In this document: piece by piece, positions 1 to 8,130 of the stretch
Layout of the letters: every line of letters begins with the position of its first letter
Numbering within the stretch: position 1 is the stretch's first letter
The notes under the pieces: model-generated
The model's database searches: none
The model's input: the letters and a program-made list of their open reading frames with translations, nothing else
What the model was told of the DNA's origin: nothing
NCBI GenBank assembly: GCA_964017145.1
Contig: CAXHKQ010000076.1
Location: forward strand, 1-23,728
Direction of reading: 5' to 3'
From: Agrocybe praecox
Taxonomy: Eukaryota > Basidiomycota > Agaricomycetes > Agaricales > Agrocybaceae
Length of the DNA stretch: 23,728 bases
Translations under genes and position numbers: made by a program

Positions 1-120
1 GGCTAGTGCAGACCCCAGATAACAATTTCTCAAGACATGTGTTGGCTCCAGCGACCCATCTACCTATCAGAAATCAGTGCATTTATAAGACTTTAAATAA
101 CTTCTTCACCATATTGGGAT
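1..120 (-). pseudogene. mariner transposase N-terminal relic, cut by window edge
   Basis: Read on the minus strand this stretch gives FLIGRWVAGANTCLEKLLSG, followed by VCTS, with stops just before it. It closely matches the translated segment at about 17130-17215 on the plus strand (FLIGRKAAGVETCLEKLLSG, then VCPS). In that other copy the segment leads directly into a mariner-like TKDDAHSGRL motif, so I read it as the first helix-turn-helix part of a mariner transposase. Nucleotide identity to the 17.1 kb copy is high around positions 1-75. The fragment runs off the left edge, so its continuation is unknown. It carries stop codons and is not functional. Confidence 0.5.
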
Positions 121-300
121 ATCTCAAACCGCGAGTTACAATAACGGCGATATCTTCCAAACTTATCACAGATCGAGTGAAAGATTTTGTTTGGCTGACT
201 GAAAGATAACCATGATCAACAATCGATTTTGTCTTGATCAAAAATGTTGTTCCTTCCTTGTTCCTCCCGATACTTATCAGCCCATTATCCCTCAACCGTG
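121..300 (-). repeat. B segment: dispersed repeat with a shared reading frame
   Basis: On the minus strand this encodes LISIGRNKEGTTFLIKTKSI then VDH and further residues, in an open frame down to a stop at 83-85. The same segment recurs on the plus strand at 16231-16404 as LISLEANNEGTTFMMKSKCI then IDH. The two align for about 130 bases without an indel and keep the frame, which suggests past coding. In both places the segment lies directly upstream of the mariner N-terminal piece. I do not recognise the protein family. It may be a fragment of an older mobile-element ORF. Confidence 0.5.
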
Positions 301-500
301 TTTTTCGTAAGTTATTGCAACATTCGGGCGTCTTAAGTGCGCATCATCTTTGGTGTCTGAATGCCCAGTACGGAATTTGAAAAAAAAATCTAGAATATGT
401 TGTCCGGCTGGGGCGTAACGTAGATATCATTTACTGTTCATGTTTGACTCTTGTCGCAATTTTTCCAGTTGAGAACAGTGTTTCGGCAAGGACACGAAAT
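301..500 (-). pseudogene. mariner transposase N-terminal relic, first copy
   Basis: The minus strand reads (with stops and frame slips) TLRPSRTTYSRFFFKFRTGH, SDTKDDAHLRRPNVAITYEK. This parallels the mariner N-terminal region, in which an APSYxTVxxWxxEFKxGRTSTxDxxRSGRP-type stretch precedes the second helix-turn-helix. The homologous part at about 17225-17320 reads TFHLGTKDDAHSGRLNLAV. The fragment stops being mariner-like near position 300, where the B segment begins. Stops at 344-346 and elsewhere show it is dead. The assignment is from motif recall, not a search. Confidence 0.5.
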
Positions 501-779
501 ACGCCGATACCCATTTCTTCGCAATAAAAAAGTTGCTTCAATCGAATTTAAATATCGACTGAACCAAAAGTCCTGTCGATGTCAAATGTTGTATATTGTC
601 TTTCAAAGGAACTGTTTTGTTTAATCAGAAATAATTTCAATAGAAAGATGTGTTGAATTTTCCAGCGCAACTGTTTCGTTAACTGTGAGAGATTTACAAA
701 ACTTCGCGTTATTGATCGATTGGTGTAAGTCGGATTTATAATATGTTTCAGTACATTATTATAAGATAAACCCTATTAC
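501..779. other. AT-rich intergenic DNA, nothing recognised
   Basis: No open frame of note, no repeat partner in the window and no clear motif was seen. Confidence 0.6.
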
Positions 780-1600
780 CGGGCCACTCCACACACTCTA
801 CACATAACACATACATCAACATTTTCCGACCGTACCGCGCGCCAAGTTAGCAATTCGGGATAAAATACGAGCGTGACGCAAACACACACAAAAGGGTATA
901 ACCATGTTGTATATAACCAGAAAACGGGCGAGTAAACGCTGGTGATTCCGCGCGCGCAAAAAAAACAGACACATCTACGCGACTAGATACTCTGCGGGCT
1001 GCGGGCTCCGACAGTATATTTCGTCTCGCCAGAGAGTCGCATTTTTTTTCGCCTCGTCGGTGATAACATAATTCTTGGGCGTGTGCGCGATTTCGGTGCA
1101 CTCGCGCTTCTGCGACGGCGACGGCGGCGGCGGTGCAGAAAAATCTCAACAATTCGGATTATTCAAACGGCGCGGGCACACATCAATATTTACCTCACAG
1201 AGCCCCGTGAAAAGTGATTTACGAAAAATTCACACGAGTCGCGCGCTTGCGCGAACGTGCGTGCGAAATTTATTGTTGAACATAGATCGCGCGGTGCACG
1301 ATTAAAAATGTGCCGCACGCGTTCGCCGCCGCCGCCTTCGCTGCCGCCGCCGTCGCCGCCGTTCACCGTGCGGTTTGGTTCGGTTCGTTATCGGCCGTGG
1401 CAATCTTAATGCGCGTGCGCACCGGCGAGGTGCTATATGGCACGATGCGATGCTCGTTGCGTTGCGCGCAGGTTCATCCCTCTCCTCCGATATTATGTGT
1501 AGCGCGACGGCGACGGCGGCTTGCAGAACATTTTGCGCGCCAAAAATCGCGCGCGCGCTCGTCGAGATGTTGTGTGTGATGCTTGATGCTTGAGGGTATT
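780..1600. other. GC-rich island with GCC/GGC runs; possible 5' leader or regulatory DNA
   Basis: This block is rich in CG dinucleotides and contains trinucleotide runs at about 1107-1136 (GGC/GAC) and 1319-1363 (GCC). The stretch around 1195-1310 reads like an insect 5' leader (GTGAAAAGTGATTTACG, then an A-rich context before an ATG at 1308). The open frame from that ATG is only about 33 codons, proline-rich because of the GCC run, and has no recognisable domain. The overlapping frames on both strands are by-products of low complexity. A noncoding first exon, promoter or enhancer are all possible; nothing in the sequence decides it. Confidence 0.35.
1319..1363 (+). repeat. imperfect GCC trinucleotide run
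   Basis: Interrupted CGC/GCC triplets span about 45 bases. They give alanine-, proline- or arginine-rich frames depending on phase, which explains the spurious open frames here. Confidence 0.8.
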
Positions 1601-1983
1601 AGAAAATCTAGACTTACATTTGTATTTGTATAACAATTTGAAACCAAATCGGCCAATGTCCTGTGTTATGCAGTTGGTCTCATGTCAAAAGGTCGTTTAA
1701 TTCAAATTTGCTGGCATATGTTTAGTATTTGTAGCACTAGTTTGATTAGACTCGGGAATTTAAATACAAATGCCGTAAAATAATCTCCTACTTCGATCAA
1801 CATTTTAAAAATCGCGCACACTGAACACTGACTTCATATCTGGAGATTGACCTGCACACATGAACTGAAAAGAGATGCAGTCATTTCATGGTCTAAATGC
1901 GGAATTTAACATTGTCACTAGCCCCCGAAAGGAAGGGCAGGACTTCTTCTAGAAGTTACCATATAATAGCTGTCAATAGACTA
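1601..1983. other. AT-rich spacer, nothing recognised
   Basis: No coding signal was seen. A CCCCCGAAAGGAAGGGCAGG stretch near 1922 and a 10-bp palindrome CTTCTAGAAG at about 1948 are the only notable marks. Confidence 0.6.
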
Positions 1984-2154
1984 TCTTCTGATTGGTGCAG
2001 GCGATAGAGTGCTGGCCTCAAGAGCGGGAGTTTCCGGGTTCAAATCACGGGAGTGAGTTAAAGTTTTTGGGTTTTTCTACACACGATGATCCAAAGGAAG
2101 GATGTTAAATATTGCCTAGGGTGACTCTTTGGATCGCTGTGCTAATCACAAGGC
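1984..2154 (+). mobile_element. tRNA-derived SINE, copy 1 (shorter match)
   Basis: The head has a tRNA-like box A (TGGTGCAGGCG, 1993-2003) and box B (GGTTCAAATCA, 2037-2047) spaced as in a tRNA promoter. It is followed by a body that matches the second copy at 9171-9245 almost base for base, beginning GATGATCCAAAGGAAGGATG and ending GTGCTAATCACA. The body holds an inverted pair GATCCAAAG (2088-2096) / CTTTGGATC (2127-2135) that can form a hairpin. After about 2154 the two copies diverge, so this copy may be 3'-truncated or belong to another subfamily. I could not identify target duplications. Transcription would be by RNA polymerase III from the internal promoter if still competent. Confidence 0.8.
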
Positions 2155-2394
2155 TAAACTGCGAATAAATTTGAACAATGTGTGATGACATTTTTTGTCC
2201 TCGGATGACTAATTCATGAAAATCTATAAAACACACTGAAACAAATGTTTGTATTAAAATATGTTATCCTTTTTATGATATTACTACATGCTTGTCTTTG
2301 GCGTTCAATAAAATACAAACTACGTATTCATCAAAACCTACATGCATTTCTTTCAACGAGTCATAAAATTTGAGGACTACACGAGTAGTGATAT
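2155..2394. other. AT-rich DNA after the SINE, nothing recognised
   Basis: This could include a divergent SINE tail, but no match to the tail of the second copy at 9250-9360 was found by eye. Confidence 0.5.
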
Positions 2395-2575
2395 TCAGGT
2401 TTTTGAAGGGCGGTGCAAATAGCGGCTTGGTAATTTGCGGCAATCCAACCAATCCAATTCCTCAAAAGCGGCAAGAATGTCGCAGAAATGGCATTCGCGG
2501 CAACACGCATTTTGATCAGTAGCGAAATTTGGGCCATCGGCAATAGCGGAACGACATTCGCGGCAATACCTTATG
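2395..2575 (+). repeat. GCGGCAA-rich repeat R1
   Basis: The block contains AATAGCGG...TTTGCGGCAAT at 2418-2444 and a second version AATAGCGGAACGACATTCGC near 2543-2562, plus GGCATTCGCGGCAA at 2490-2503. The reverse complement of 4490-4660 shares these motifs in the same order (ATAGCGGAATGGTAATTCGC, then GGCATTCGCGGCAAACG). R1 and R2 are therefore inverted copies of one repeat family, diverged and with indels, flanking the TTAA-element array. Confidence 0.6.
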
Positions 2576-2733
2576 TTTTTAAAATCATCAAAATTGTCAC
2601 GTAAACTACTAAAAACCGGATTTTAACGTATAAACCACAAAAATTAAAACACCGGCTTCAGACTCAAAGGGATTTTAAACTAGATTTTGTCGCAAAACTC
2701 CACCCGAGTAAAACTCCCCCTTGTGTTAATTTA

Positions 2734-3175
2734 TTAACAGTAGACACCCCATGTAACGCGACTGCGTTATTTCATCCTTTCTCTTTGATATTTCTCGGTC
2801 CCTATGTGTTTAATCTGGATACTTTTTTGTTACTTTGTAAGTTTGATTTTTCACAACACGATAATTTTTTTTTTCTAGGATGAAAATAGCTATCATATAA
2901 CTGGGCTCAAAGTTGACACATGAAGAGAGCGTGTTGCTGTGTTCTGTCATCCACGAATGTCATAACAAAGACGTTTCGGCGCAATGAAACTGCGCAGTCG
3001 ACGTGTTTGTTTTGATTATGAACTGACATATTTGAACTGACATGCAGAACACGCCTCTCTTTCTGACTCTCTCACTTTCCTCGCGCAACAACAATTGCAC
3101 ACAGACAACGCGCCTCGACCGGGGTTTCACGTGGTAGACCGAGTCGTATTTTTTGTGTGGGGTGTCTACTGTTAA
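2734..3175. mobile_element. TTAA-flanked MITE, copy 1 of family E1
   Basis: The element body is 2738-3171 (434 bp). It begins CAGTAGACACCCCA and ends TGGGGTGTCTACTG, a perfect 14-bp terminal inverted repeat, and is flanked by TTAA at 2734-2737 and 3172-3175. It is about 90 percent alike by eye to the adjacent copy at 3180-3677 but lacks an internal block of roughly 60 bases (at about 2919). There is no transposase frame, so it would need an enzyme in trans. TTAA targets are typical of piggyBac-type elements, so that class is inferred. Some ambiguity remains over whether the TTAA is duplicated target or part of the terminus. Confidence 0.85.
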
Positions 3176-3681
3176 TTAACAGTAGACGCCCCAGGTAACG
3201 CGACGGCGTTATTTCATCCTTTCTCTTTGATATTACTCGGTCCCTATGTGTTTAATCTGGATTCTTTTTTGTTACTTTGTAAGTCTGATTTTTCACAACA
3301 CGATACAATTTTTTTTCTTTTTTTATAATGAAAATAGCTATCATATTACTGGGCTCAAAGTTGAATACGACTCCGCGTACCACGTGAATAACACGCTCGT
3401 GTTACATTGTTGTTGTACGCTGCGCGTGAAGAGAGCGTGTTGCTGTGTTCTGTCATCCAGAAATGTCATAACAAAGACGTTTCGGCGAATGAAACTGCGC
3501 GCGGTCGACGTGTTTGTTTTGATATTATGAACTGACATTTGAACAGACATGCAGAACATGCCTCTCTTTCTGACTCTCTCACTTTCCTCGCGCAACAACA
3601 ATTGCACACAGACAACGCGCCTCGACTGTGGCTCACGTGGTAGACCGAGTCGTATTTTTTGTGTGGGGCGTCTACTGTTAA
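3176..3681. mobile_element. TTAA-flanked MITE, copy 2 of family E1 (longer form)
   Basis: The body is 3180-3677 (498 bp) with termini CAGTAGACGCCCCA / TGGGGCGTCTACTG, flanked by TTAA at 3176-3179 and 3678-3681. It sits directly after copy 1 in the same orientation; the join reads ...CTACTGTTAATTAACAGTAG... It holds an internal segment missing from copy 1, and this segment (AATACGACTCCGCGTACCAC, about 3364-3383) is an imperfect inverted copy of the subterminal block at 3632-3656 (CACGTGGTAGACCGAGTCGT). The element could therefore fold on itself. Open frames inside (3246-3530 plus, 3341-3607 minus) have no family resemblance and I treat them as chance. Confidence 0.85.
3364..3387 (+). repeat. 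internal arm of subterminal inverted repeat in E1 copy 2
   Basis: This pairs imperfectly with 3632-3656. It is absent from E1 copy 1, whose deletion removes this arm. Confidence 0.6.
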
Positions 3682-4443
3682 TTAAGGGGGTAGTCCTCTA
3701 AATATGACTGAAAAATAGGTGTTTTTCGGAATTTTGTTTATATACTAAAACTAAAGGGAATGACAAATTTGAGTATATCCATTTATTAACCATATAAATA
3801 GCTTTCTGGAACAAAATTTGAGTTCTTCATCGGCCTCTTCTCGTGACCTCTGCACTAAGGGAAAGCACCCAGTGTTCTTCATACAACCATTTTCGGTGTG
3901 CAGTCTGGAGGTCTTCAGTTGGGTCAGGCAATTTTTTTTATTTTTTTATGTTATTGTCAATTGCTAAATCTAGTCCCCTACGTAGGATAATTTGGAACAA
4001 CCAAAAACTCAAATTATGACGGCGTGTTGAATCAAAAAAGTGTTTTTTTGGCCTAAAAATCTGTACAAAAACGTGCACCGAGCACAGATTTTTCAAGGTA
4101 TCCAAAATCGGCTACGTAAGGGACTAGTTAATTCAATTGTGGATGCAAAACGCGAAGTCCGATCAAAATCGTATGTGCGGATAACACGTTATGTTGCACA
4201 CCGATTTCTAGAACACCGTTTCGAGAAAAACGCGTTTGAAGTTTCGGGTAACGCTTGGTTTCGCATGCAAGCGCGCACGTCGCGCCGATGCACATCTCTG
4301 CATATCGCCTCATAACGGACGATCAAAGTTTCCGACAAAGATGGTATAAAGCCTACAATAAAAATATACATCCCAAAGAACATTTTAAGCTAACAAAAAA
4401 AAATTGCCATACGAAAATATTATTTAGAGGACTACTCCCTTAA
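3682..4443. mobile_element. TTAA-flanked MITE of a second family (E3)
   Basis: The body is 3686-4439 (754 bp). It starts GGGGGTAGTCCTCTAAATA and ends TATTTAGAGGACTACTCCC, matching at 18 of 19 positions as a terminal inverted repeat. TTAA flanks lie at 3682-3685 and 4440-4443. Terminal G runs next to TTAA recall piggyBac-like ends, but no transposase is encoded. The left end abuts the E1 copy with TTAATTAA at the junction. The plus frame 4040-4315 and its minus shadows look like chance open frames. Confidence 0.85.
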
Positions 4444-4489
4444 TATATATTTCGGCGATATGGGCAGTGAGATGAGTGCTATAAGAGTC

Positions 4490-4660
4490 GGATGACTGGT
4501 CGCCACATTCCGCCAGCTTTTCCGCTCATCACCAAACGTTTGCCGCGAATGCCGGAATGTCTAAAAAACATGAATATTGTCCCGCAAGTTAACGAAGCGC
4601 TAATTTCGCTGGGCTCCAATTTCGCTGCCGCGAATTACCATTCCGCTATATGCGGAGTCC
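4490..4660 (-). repeat. GCGGCAA-rich repeat R2 (inverted relative to R1)
   Basis: The motifs TTTGCCGCGAATGCCGG (4539-4555) and TTCGCTGCCGCGAATTACCA (4621-4640) are the reverse complements of motifs in R1 at 2395-2575. The open frame across it is a by-product of the CG-rich composition. Confidence 0.6.
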
Positions 4661-4681
4661 CGTTTCCGAGAGACTGTCAAG

Positions 4682-4702
4682 GACTGCATCGACTGCATCG
4701 AA
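4682..4702 (+). repeat. short tandem repeat GACTGCATC x2
   Basis: Two adjacent 9-base units read GACTGCATCGACTGCATC. Minor. Confidence 0.8.
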
Positions 4703-4749
4703 TCCCAGAGTGCAATCCATGTCCGAATGAAATTGGAATCATTTTATTT

Positions 4750-6012
4750 GTAAACCGATTATGGACTACCTAACACCCCCAATATTGGAGGTGCTGCGGC
4801 TGTCGAAGAAGGGGGGCGCGTCTGAACACACAGCACCGACCATTCGCGACGGCTCGTTTGGACCAACGCGCGAGACTTTGTGTTTCGTTTCACGCGTATA
4901 GCCCCCCCTTATCCACATAACAATAATAATAATTGGATCGCGTAATAATATTTCTAATTTATGCGCGGGCATGTTGAACGCTCGCTTTGCAGCACAATCT
5001 TTTGTTCGCTCTGCACACAGTGCACATTGCCACACAAATGTCGCCATAACTGCCAGACCATGCCACAGACTCTCTGTTCGCCTGTTTGCCGATCGGTGCC
5101 CAGCATCTCAAGTGATTGGAACGCTTACGCTCGCTCGCGTGTATTTTGTGTCGCGCGTGTTTCGCGCAGTGGCCACTGTACACGCACGCACGCACGCAAA
5201 TAAATTATTTACCGATCGTGCCGAACTTCAACACTGGCACTGGCACCGGTTAGAACGCAGGCAGGCACGATCGCACCATTCCGGCCCGACCAGCCAGCCC
5301 GAATGTCTGTGCGGTATAAAATAAATTAATCGAAAAGCCCGGTCTGGTCGCGTGTGTGCTGCTCCGTGGTGCATGTGTGCGTGTATGCGTGCAGCATGTG
5401 AGTGTGTGTGTGTGTGTGTATGTGCACTCGCTCGCTCGATGAGATCGTTATAAATGTGCACCATCACAAGCGCGAGCGTCGATGTTTTTCACCAACTTGG
5501 ACATATATTTACACAACACCTTTATACCTAATTAAACAATTCGTAGAATTCGTGTTTATTTAGCTCTGGATGCGCGCGCCCGGCTGCAGCAGCCAACCCG
5601 GCTGCATCGTCATCTGCAGCCGCAGCAGCAGCATCATCATATGCCAGAGCGTCGTTTTCACGCACATGCACACATGCACACACACTCACGATCGACACGC
5701 GTGAGTACTGAGAGCGCGCGGATTCCCCGATGGACCGACCGAGAGGTGCGCGTACGCGAGCGAGCCAATCACGCGAGATTCCCGGGACTCGGCCGGCGCA
5801 CGGGAATTCGATCTTGCGTGCGCAGTTGCGCGCGATCGTGCATCAAACATATGCTGTGTGCAAGCACGCAAGCAAGCAAGCGCGCGATCTGCGCGCGTAT
5901 GTGTGTTAAATGTGTGCAAACGTTTGGAGATACACGGCACGCCAGCCTGCGATGCCTGCGGGGTTTACCTACCATGTGAATCGCGGGGTTCGAGTGTGTG
6001 TGTGTGCGTATG
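4750..6012. other. GC/CA-rich island, no gene recognised
   Basis: This is a long stretch rich in CGCG, CACA and GTGT, with alternating purine-pyrimidine tracts and CAG/CAT triplets at about 5586-5640. Overlapping frames on both strands (up to 117 codons) share the composition and show no domain, so I read none as genes. AT-rich pockets such as CCTAATTAAACAATTCG (about 5527) sit within it and contain homeodomain-type TAATT cores. A GTGAGT donor-like hexamer at 5701-5706 lacks supporting coding sequence. The best guess is regulatory or untranslated DNA. Confidence 0.4.
5402..5419 (+). repeat. (GT)9 microsatellite
   Basis: Perfect dinucleotide run inside the GC/CA-rich island. Confidence 0.95.
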
Positions 6013-6269
6013 TGTCGTTGTACAGATATAGGGGATTTCATTAGAAACGTTCGAGCTTCGATAGCGCTAAGCGTTTGTTCATACTAACAATGCGATATTT
6101 ACCAAATTGGTCGTCGAAAATCGCATGATGCTGAACTTTTCTAATTCTGAGCGATAAACTAACCACCACCACTGTTCTGATAACAAATTTGTTTAGATGT
6201 AGACATGTTTCTTGAACCCTGCGTAAGCACATTGAATAACGTCACGAACAAAATTTGGAATTCGGCTTG
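6013..6269. other. unremarkable spacer
   Basis: No repeat partner or coding signal seen. Confidence 0.6.
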
Positions 6270-6666
6270 TCAATTTCTTTTAGAAGTGAGAATGAACCAT
6301 AATTGTATGGCGTGGAGCCAGGTTGACGGACGGATGGACTTGTTTCTACACAAAGCTATACATGGCTCCAAAGAAAAATATTAAATAAATGGGAGAAATA
6401 TGCTTAGAACAAATAAATCAAGAAACTACTCTTGAGGTTATGGAAGGGCCAGCTCGAAAGTCGAACCAAAACCTTAGCGAAATATGGAACAGACTTCAAG
6501 GCCGTGTCTAGGAATTTAATTCCAAGTTTACCAGAATTATGTGGGGACGTGATTGACGTTGTGGGATATCCGAACAAATATTGTGAAAACACAACTTGAA
6601 GCTTTTCCCCATTAATAAAACATGCTATTATTATTTTGATAAGTTCTCACTTCTGAATTCAATTGA
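6270..6666 (+). mobile_element. Tc1-like deletion derivative
   Basis: The ends carry an imperfect inverted repeat: 6270-6292 (TCAATTTCTTTTAGAAGTGA plus GAA) and 6644-6666 (its approximate reverse complement, with TTCTCACTTCTGA). Between them lies the tail of a Tc1-like transposase (see the pseudogene entry). At about 397 bp it is far shorter than a full Tc1 element (typically 1.2-1.7 kb), so most of the coding region is gone. No clear TA duplication is visible at the ends, so the exact boundaries are tentative. Confidence 0.55.
6420..6595 (+). pseudogene. Tc1-like transposase C-terminal relic
   Basis: One frame reads LEVMEGPARKSNQNLSEIWN then RLQGRV (about 6432-6510). This matches the family pattern of VLEWPARSPDLNPIENxWxxLKxxV, the block around the third catalytic acidic residue; the SPDLNPIE part has decayed. 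After a stop, the +1 frame continues FKAVSRNLIPSLPELCGDVI then DVVGYPNKYC (about 6497-6580), like the C-terminal LIxSMPRRCxAVIxAKGYPTKY of Tc1-like enzymes. The N-terminal DNA-binding and first catalytic regions are missing. An ATTAATAAA follows at about 6611 and could be an old polyadenylation signal. Confidence 0.6.
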
Positions 6667-6830
6667 GAGGCTGAGTTCAACATTATTCTTCTATACCTTT
6701 TTCAATGGGATTACACGGGGTTCATGGAACATTTCTTCGTATGAGCAAATGAGTTATCTATCTCTATAGTGGACCTAAGGTAAAAAATGTTGGGCGATGT
6801 CACGTGTCACGTAACCTACTCTTTATAGTA

Positions 6831-6857
6831 CAGGGTGACCAGAAATAACCCGGACAA
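6831..6857 (+). repeat. terminal inverted repeat of mariner-type element, outer right end of ORF
   Basis: 27 bases, perfect match to the reverse complement of 7892-7918. It begins CAGGGTGACC next to TA. Confidence 0.95.
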
Positions 6858-6899
6858 GCGTTTTGTAGCGTAGCTCCTTCAATTGAACGAATAATAACA

Positions 6900-7700
6900 A
6901 CATCTAAAATGATAAACTTCAATTCAACCATTGGCTTTTCGAATATCTAGTAGGTTCCGTAGTGGCTTCCTTGAGTGGCGATGTACAGCCCTAAACGTTC
7001 CGCGAAAATTTGTGCGTTGTGCCGCTCCTTTTTTGCGATAAACGTCCCCTTCTGTCGCTACGATTGCATCAAGGCCTCCAACATTTTGTATGTCTTTGAA
7101 CACGCCCTTGACCGTCAAATTGACCACACACTGTAATCTATCGGATTAAAATCGGCCGAGTAGTACGCCATTCTGCAAAAGATATAAAATCACGTTTTTT
7201 CACGTCTTTTACAATTTCGCCTCGTGGGCCGACGCTGAGTCCTGTTGGAATGTCTAAAGTGCGTCGCCAAAGTGCTGATGGGCCCACGGAAGCATGATGC
7301 CCTGAATAAGGTCTGGTCGATACTTCTTGGTTGAATTTGAGGACTTTTTCCTCGAAAACAAGACATTTTTGACGTTGGCGCAAATTCGAGCCCAAACTGT
7401 GACGGAATGCGGATTTTGTCGATTTTCAACGACTGCATAGTTGCTGGGACGTCCAGTGCACATGTTCCGGTCGTTTTTATGATTGTGCCCTTGTTCAACA
7501 TAGAGTATTTTCTCGTATTTGAATGAAATACACTAAAATTTTCGAGCAGCGGCACAGACATTTAATTTTGACATATTTATTTCTACGAGGCCTCACTCGC
7601 TTGTTTTTTAAAGTAAGGCGCTGAACTTTTTGTGGCTTGTATGTCTTGATTATATGTTTACAAATTTCGATTTTCCGCCCCGATTATCGATTGTTTCCGA
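6900..7700 (-). pseudogene. broken Tc1/mariner transposase
   Basis: Minus-strand pieces in three frames line up in family order. KILYVEQGHNHKNDR (about 7460-7510) matches the DEKxFxVEQxxNxQNDR block, with the first Asp region decayed. NPHSVTVWARICANVKN (about 7370-7420) matches the SVMVWAGIxANGKT block. MLPWAHQHFGDAL is followed after a stop by FQQDSASAHEAK (about 7215-7290), holding the second catalytic Asp. DFISFAEWRTTRP is followed by a frame slip to NPIDYSVWS (about 7125-7200), holding the third acidic position as Asp. The spacing between the second and third acidic residues is about 34 codons but includes an indel, so the DD34D versus DD37D class is not settled. A C-terminal piece extends to about 6930. 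It is nonfunctional. Confidence 0.8.
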
Positions 7701-7891
7701 TCTCACGAGCACTGAAATACACTAAATCAGTTCCATTTTAGCACTTCATTTTTTCGCCATCGTACCAAACGATGAAGGACTGCTTCCAACTGGTTTCGAC
7801 GAAATGTCGAATACATACAATCTCAGAGAATACATCAAAGGCAAAAAAAAGTGCTGCGATAAGTAACCACCTTGGCAGGCTGTCCCAAATG

Positions 7892-7918
7892 TTGTCCGGG
7901 TTATTTCTGGTCACCCTG
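7892..7918 (-). repeat. terminal inverted repeat of mariner-type element, ORF-proximal end
   Basis: Exact inverse partner of 6831-6857, ending GGTCACCCTG next to TA. Confidence 0.95.
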
Positions 7919-7920
7919 TA

Positions 7921-8130
7921 GTATAGCAAAGTGTGCGTCATTTCATGCGTCGTATATAACCGTATCTTCAACTTCAACCGGATCTCATAATGCAATATGA
8001 AAATCGTACTCATTTTCCGATGATGTGCACATAGACGTATCATCACCACAAACTGTTCAATATGAAAATGCCACCTACAGCAGATTTTAGGCTATAATTA
8101 CGGAATTTAATTTCCAAATATCGAGCGCTC
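7921..8130. other. unremarkable spacer
   Basis: No recognisable feature. Confidence 0.6.

Larger units (their letters stand above)
6831..7918 (-). mobile_element. near-complete Tc1/mariner-superfamily element with perfect TIRs
   Basis: The termini form a perfect 27-bp inverted repeat: 6831-6857 begins CAGGGTGACCAGAAATAACC and 7892-7918 is its exact reverse complement. The element is bounded by TA dinucleotides (6829-6830 and 7919-7920), the classic target duplication of this superfamily. Total length is 1088 bp, within the usual 1.0-1.3 kb of short mariner elements. The transposase is on the minus strand but has many stops and frameshifts. Intact TIRs with a wrecked ORF suggest either fairly recent cross-mobilisation of a dead copy or selective survival of the ends. 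Confidence 0.9.

Noticed and set aside
3246..3607. Open frames on both strands in E1 copy 2
   Set aside because: They are not preserved in the neighbouring copy, which lacks part of the region.
4040..4315. 91-codon plus-strand frame inside the TTAA element
   Set aside because: No resemblance to any transposase, and shadows on the other strand are about as long. The element appears non-coding.
5701..5706. Splice donor GTGAGT (and a similar string near 8478)
   Set aside because: No coding frame, branch or acceptor partner supports an exon here.
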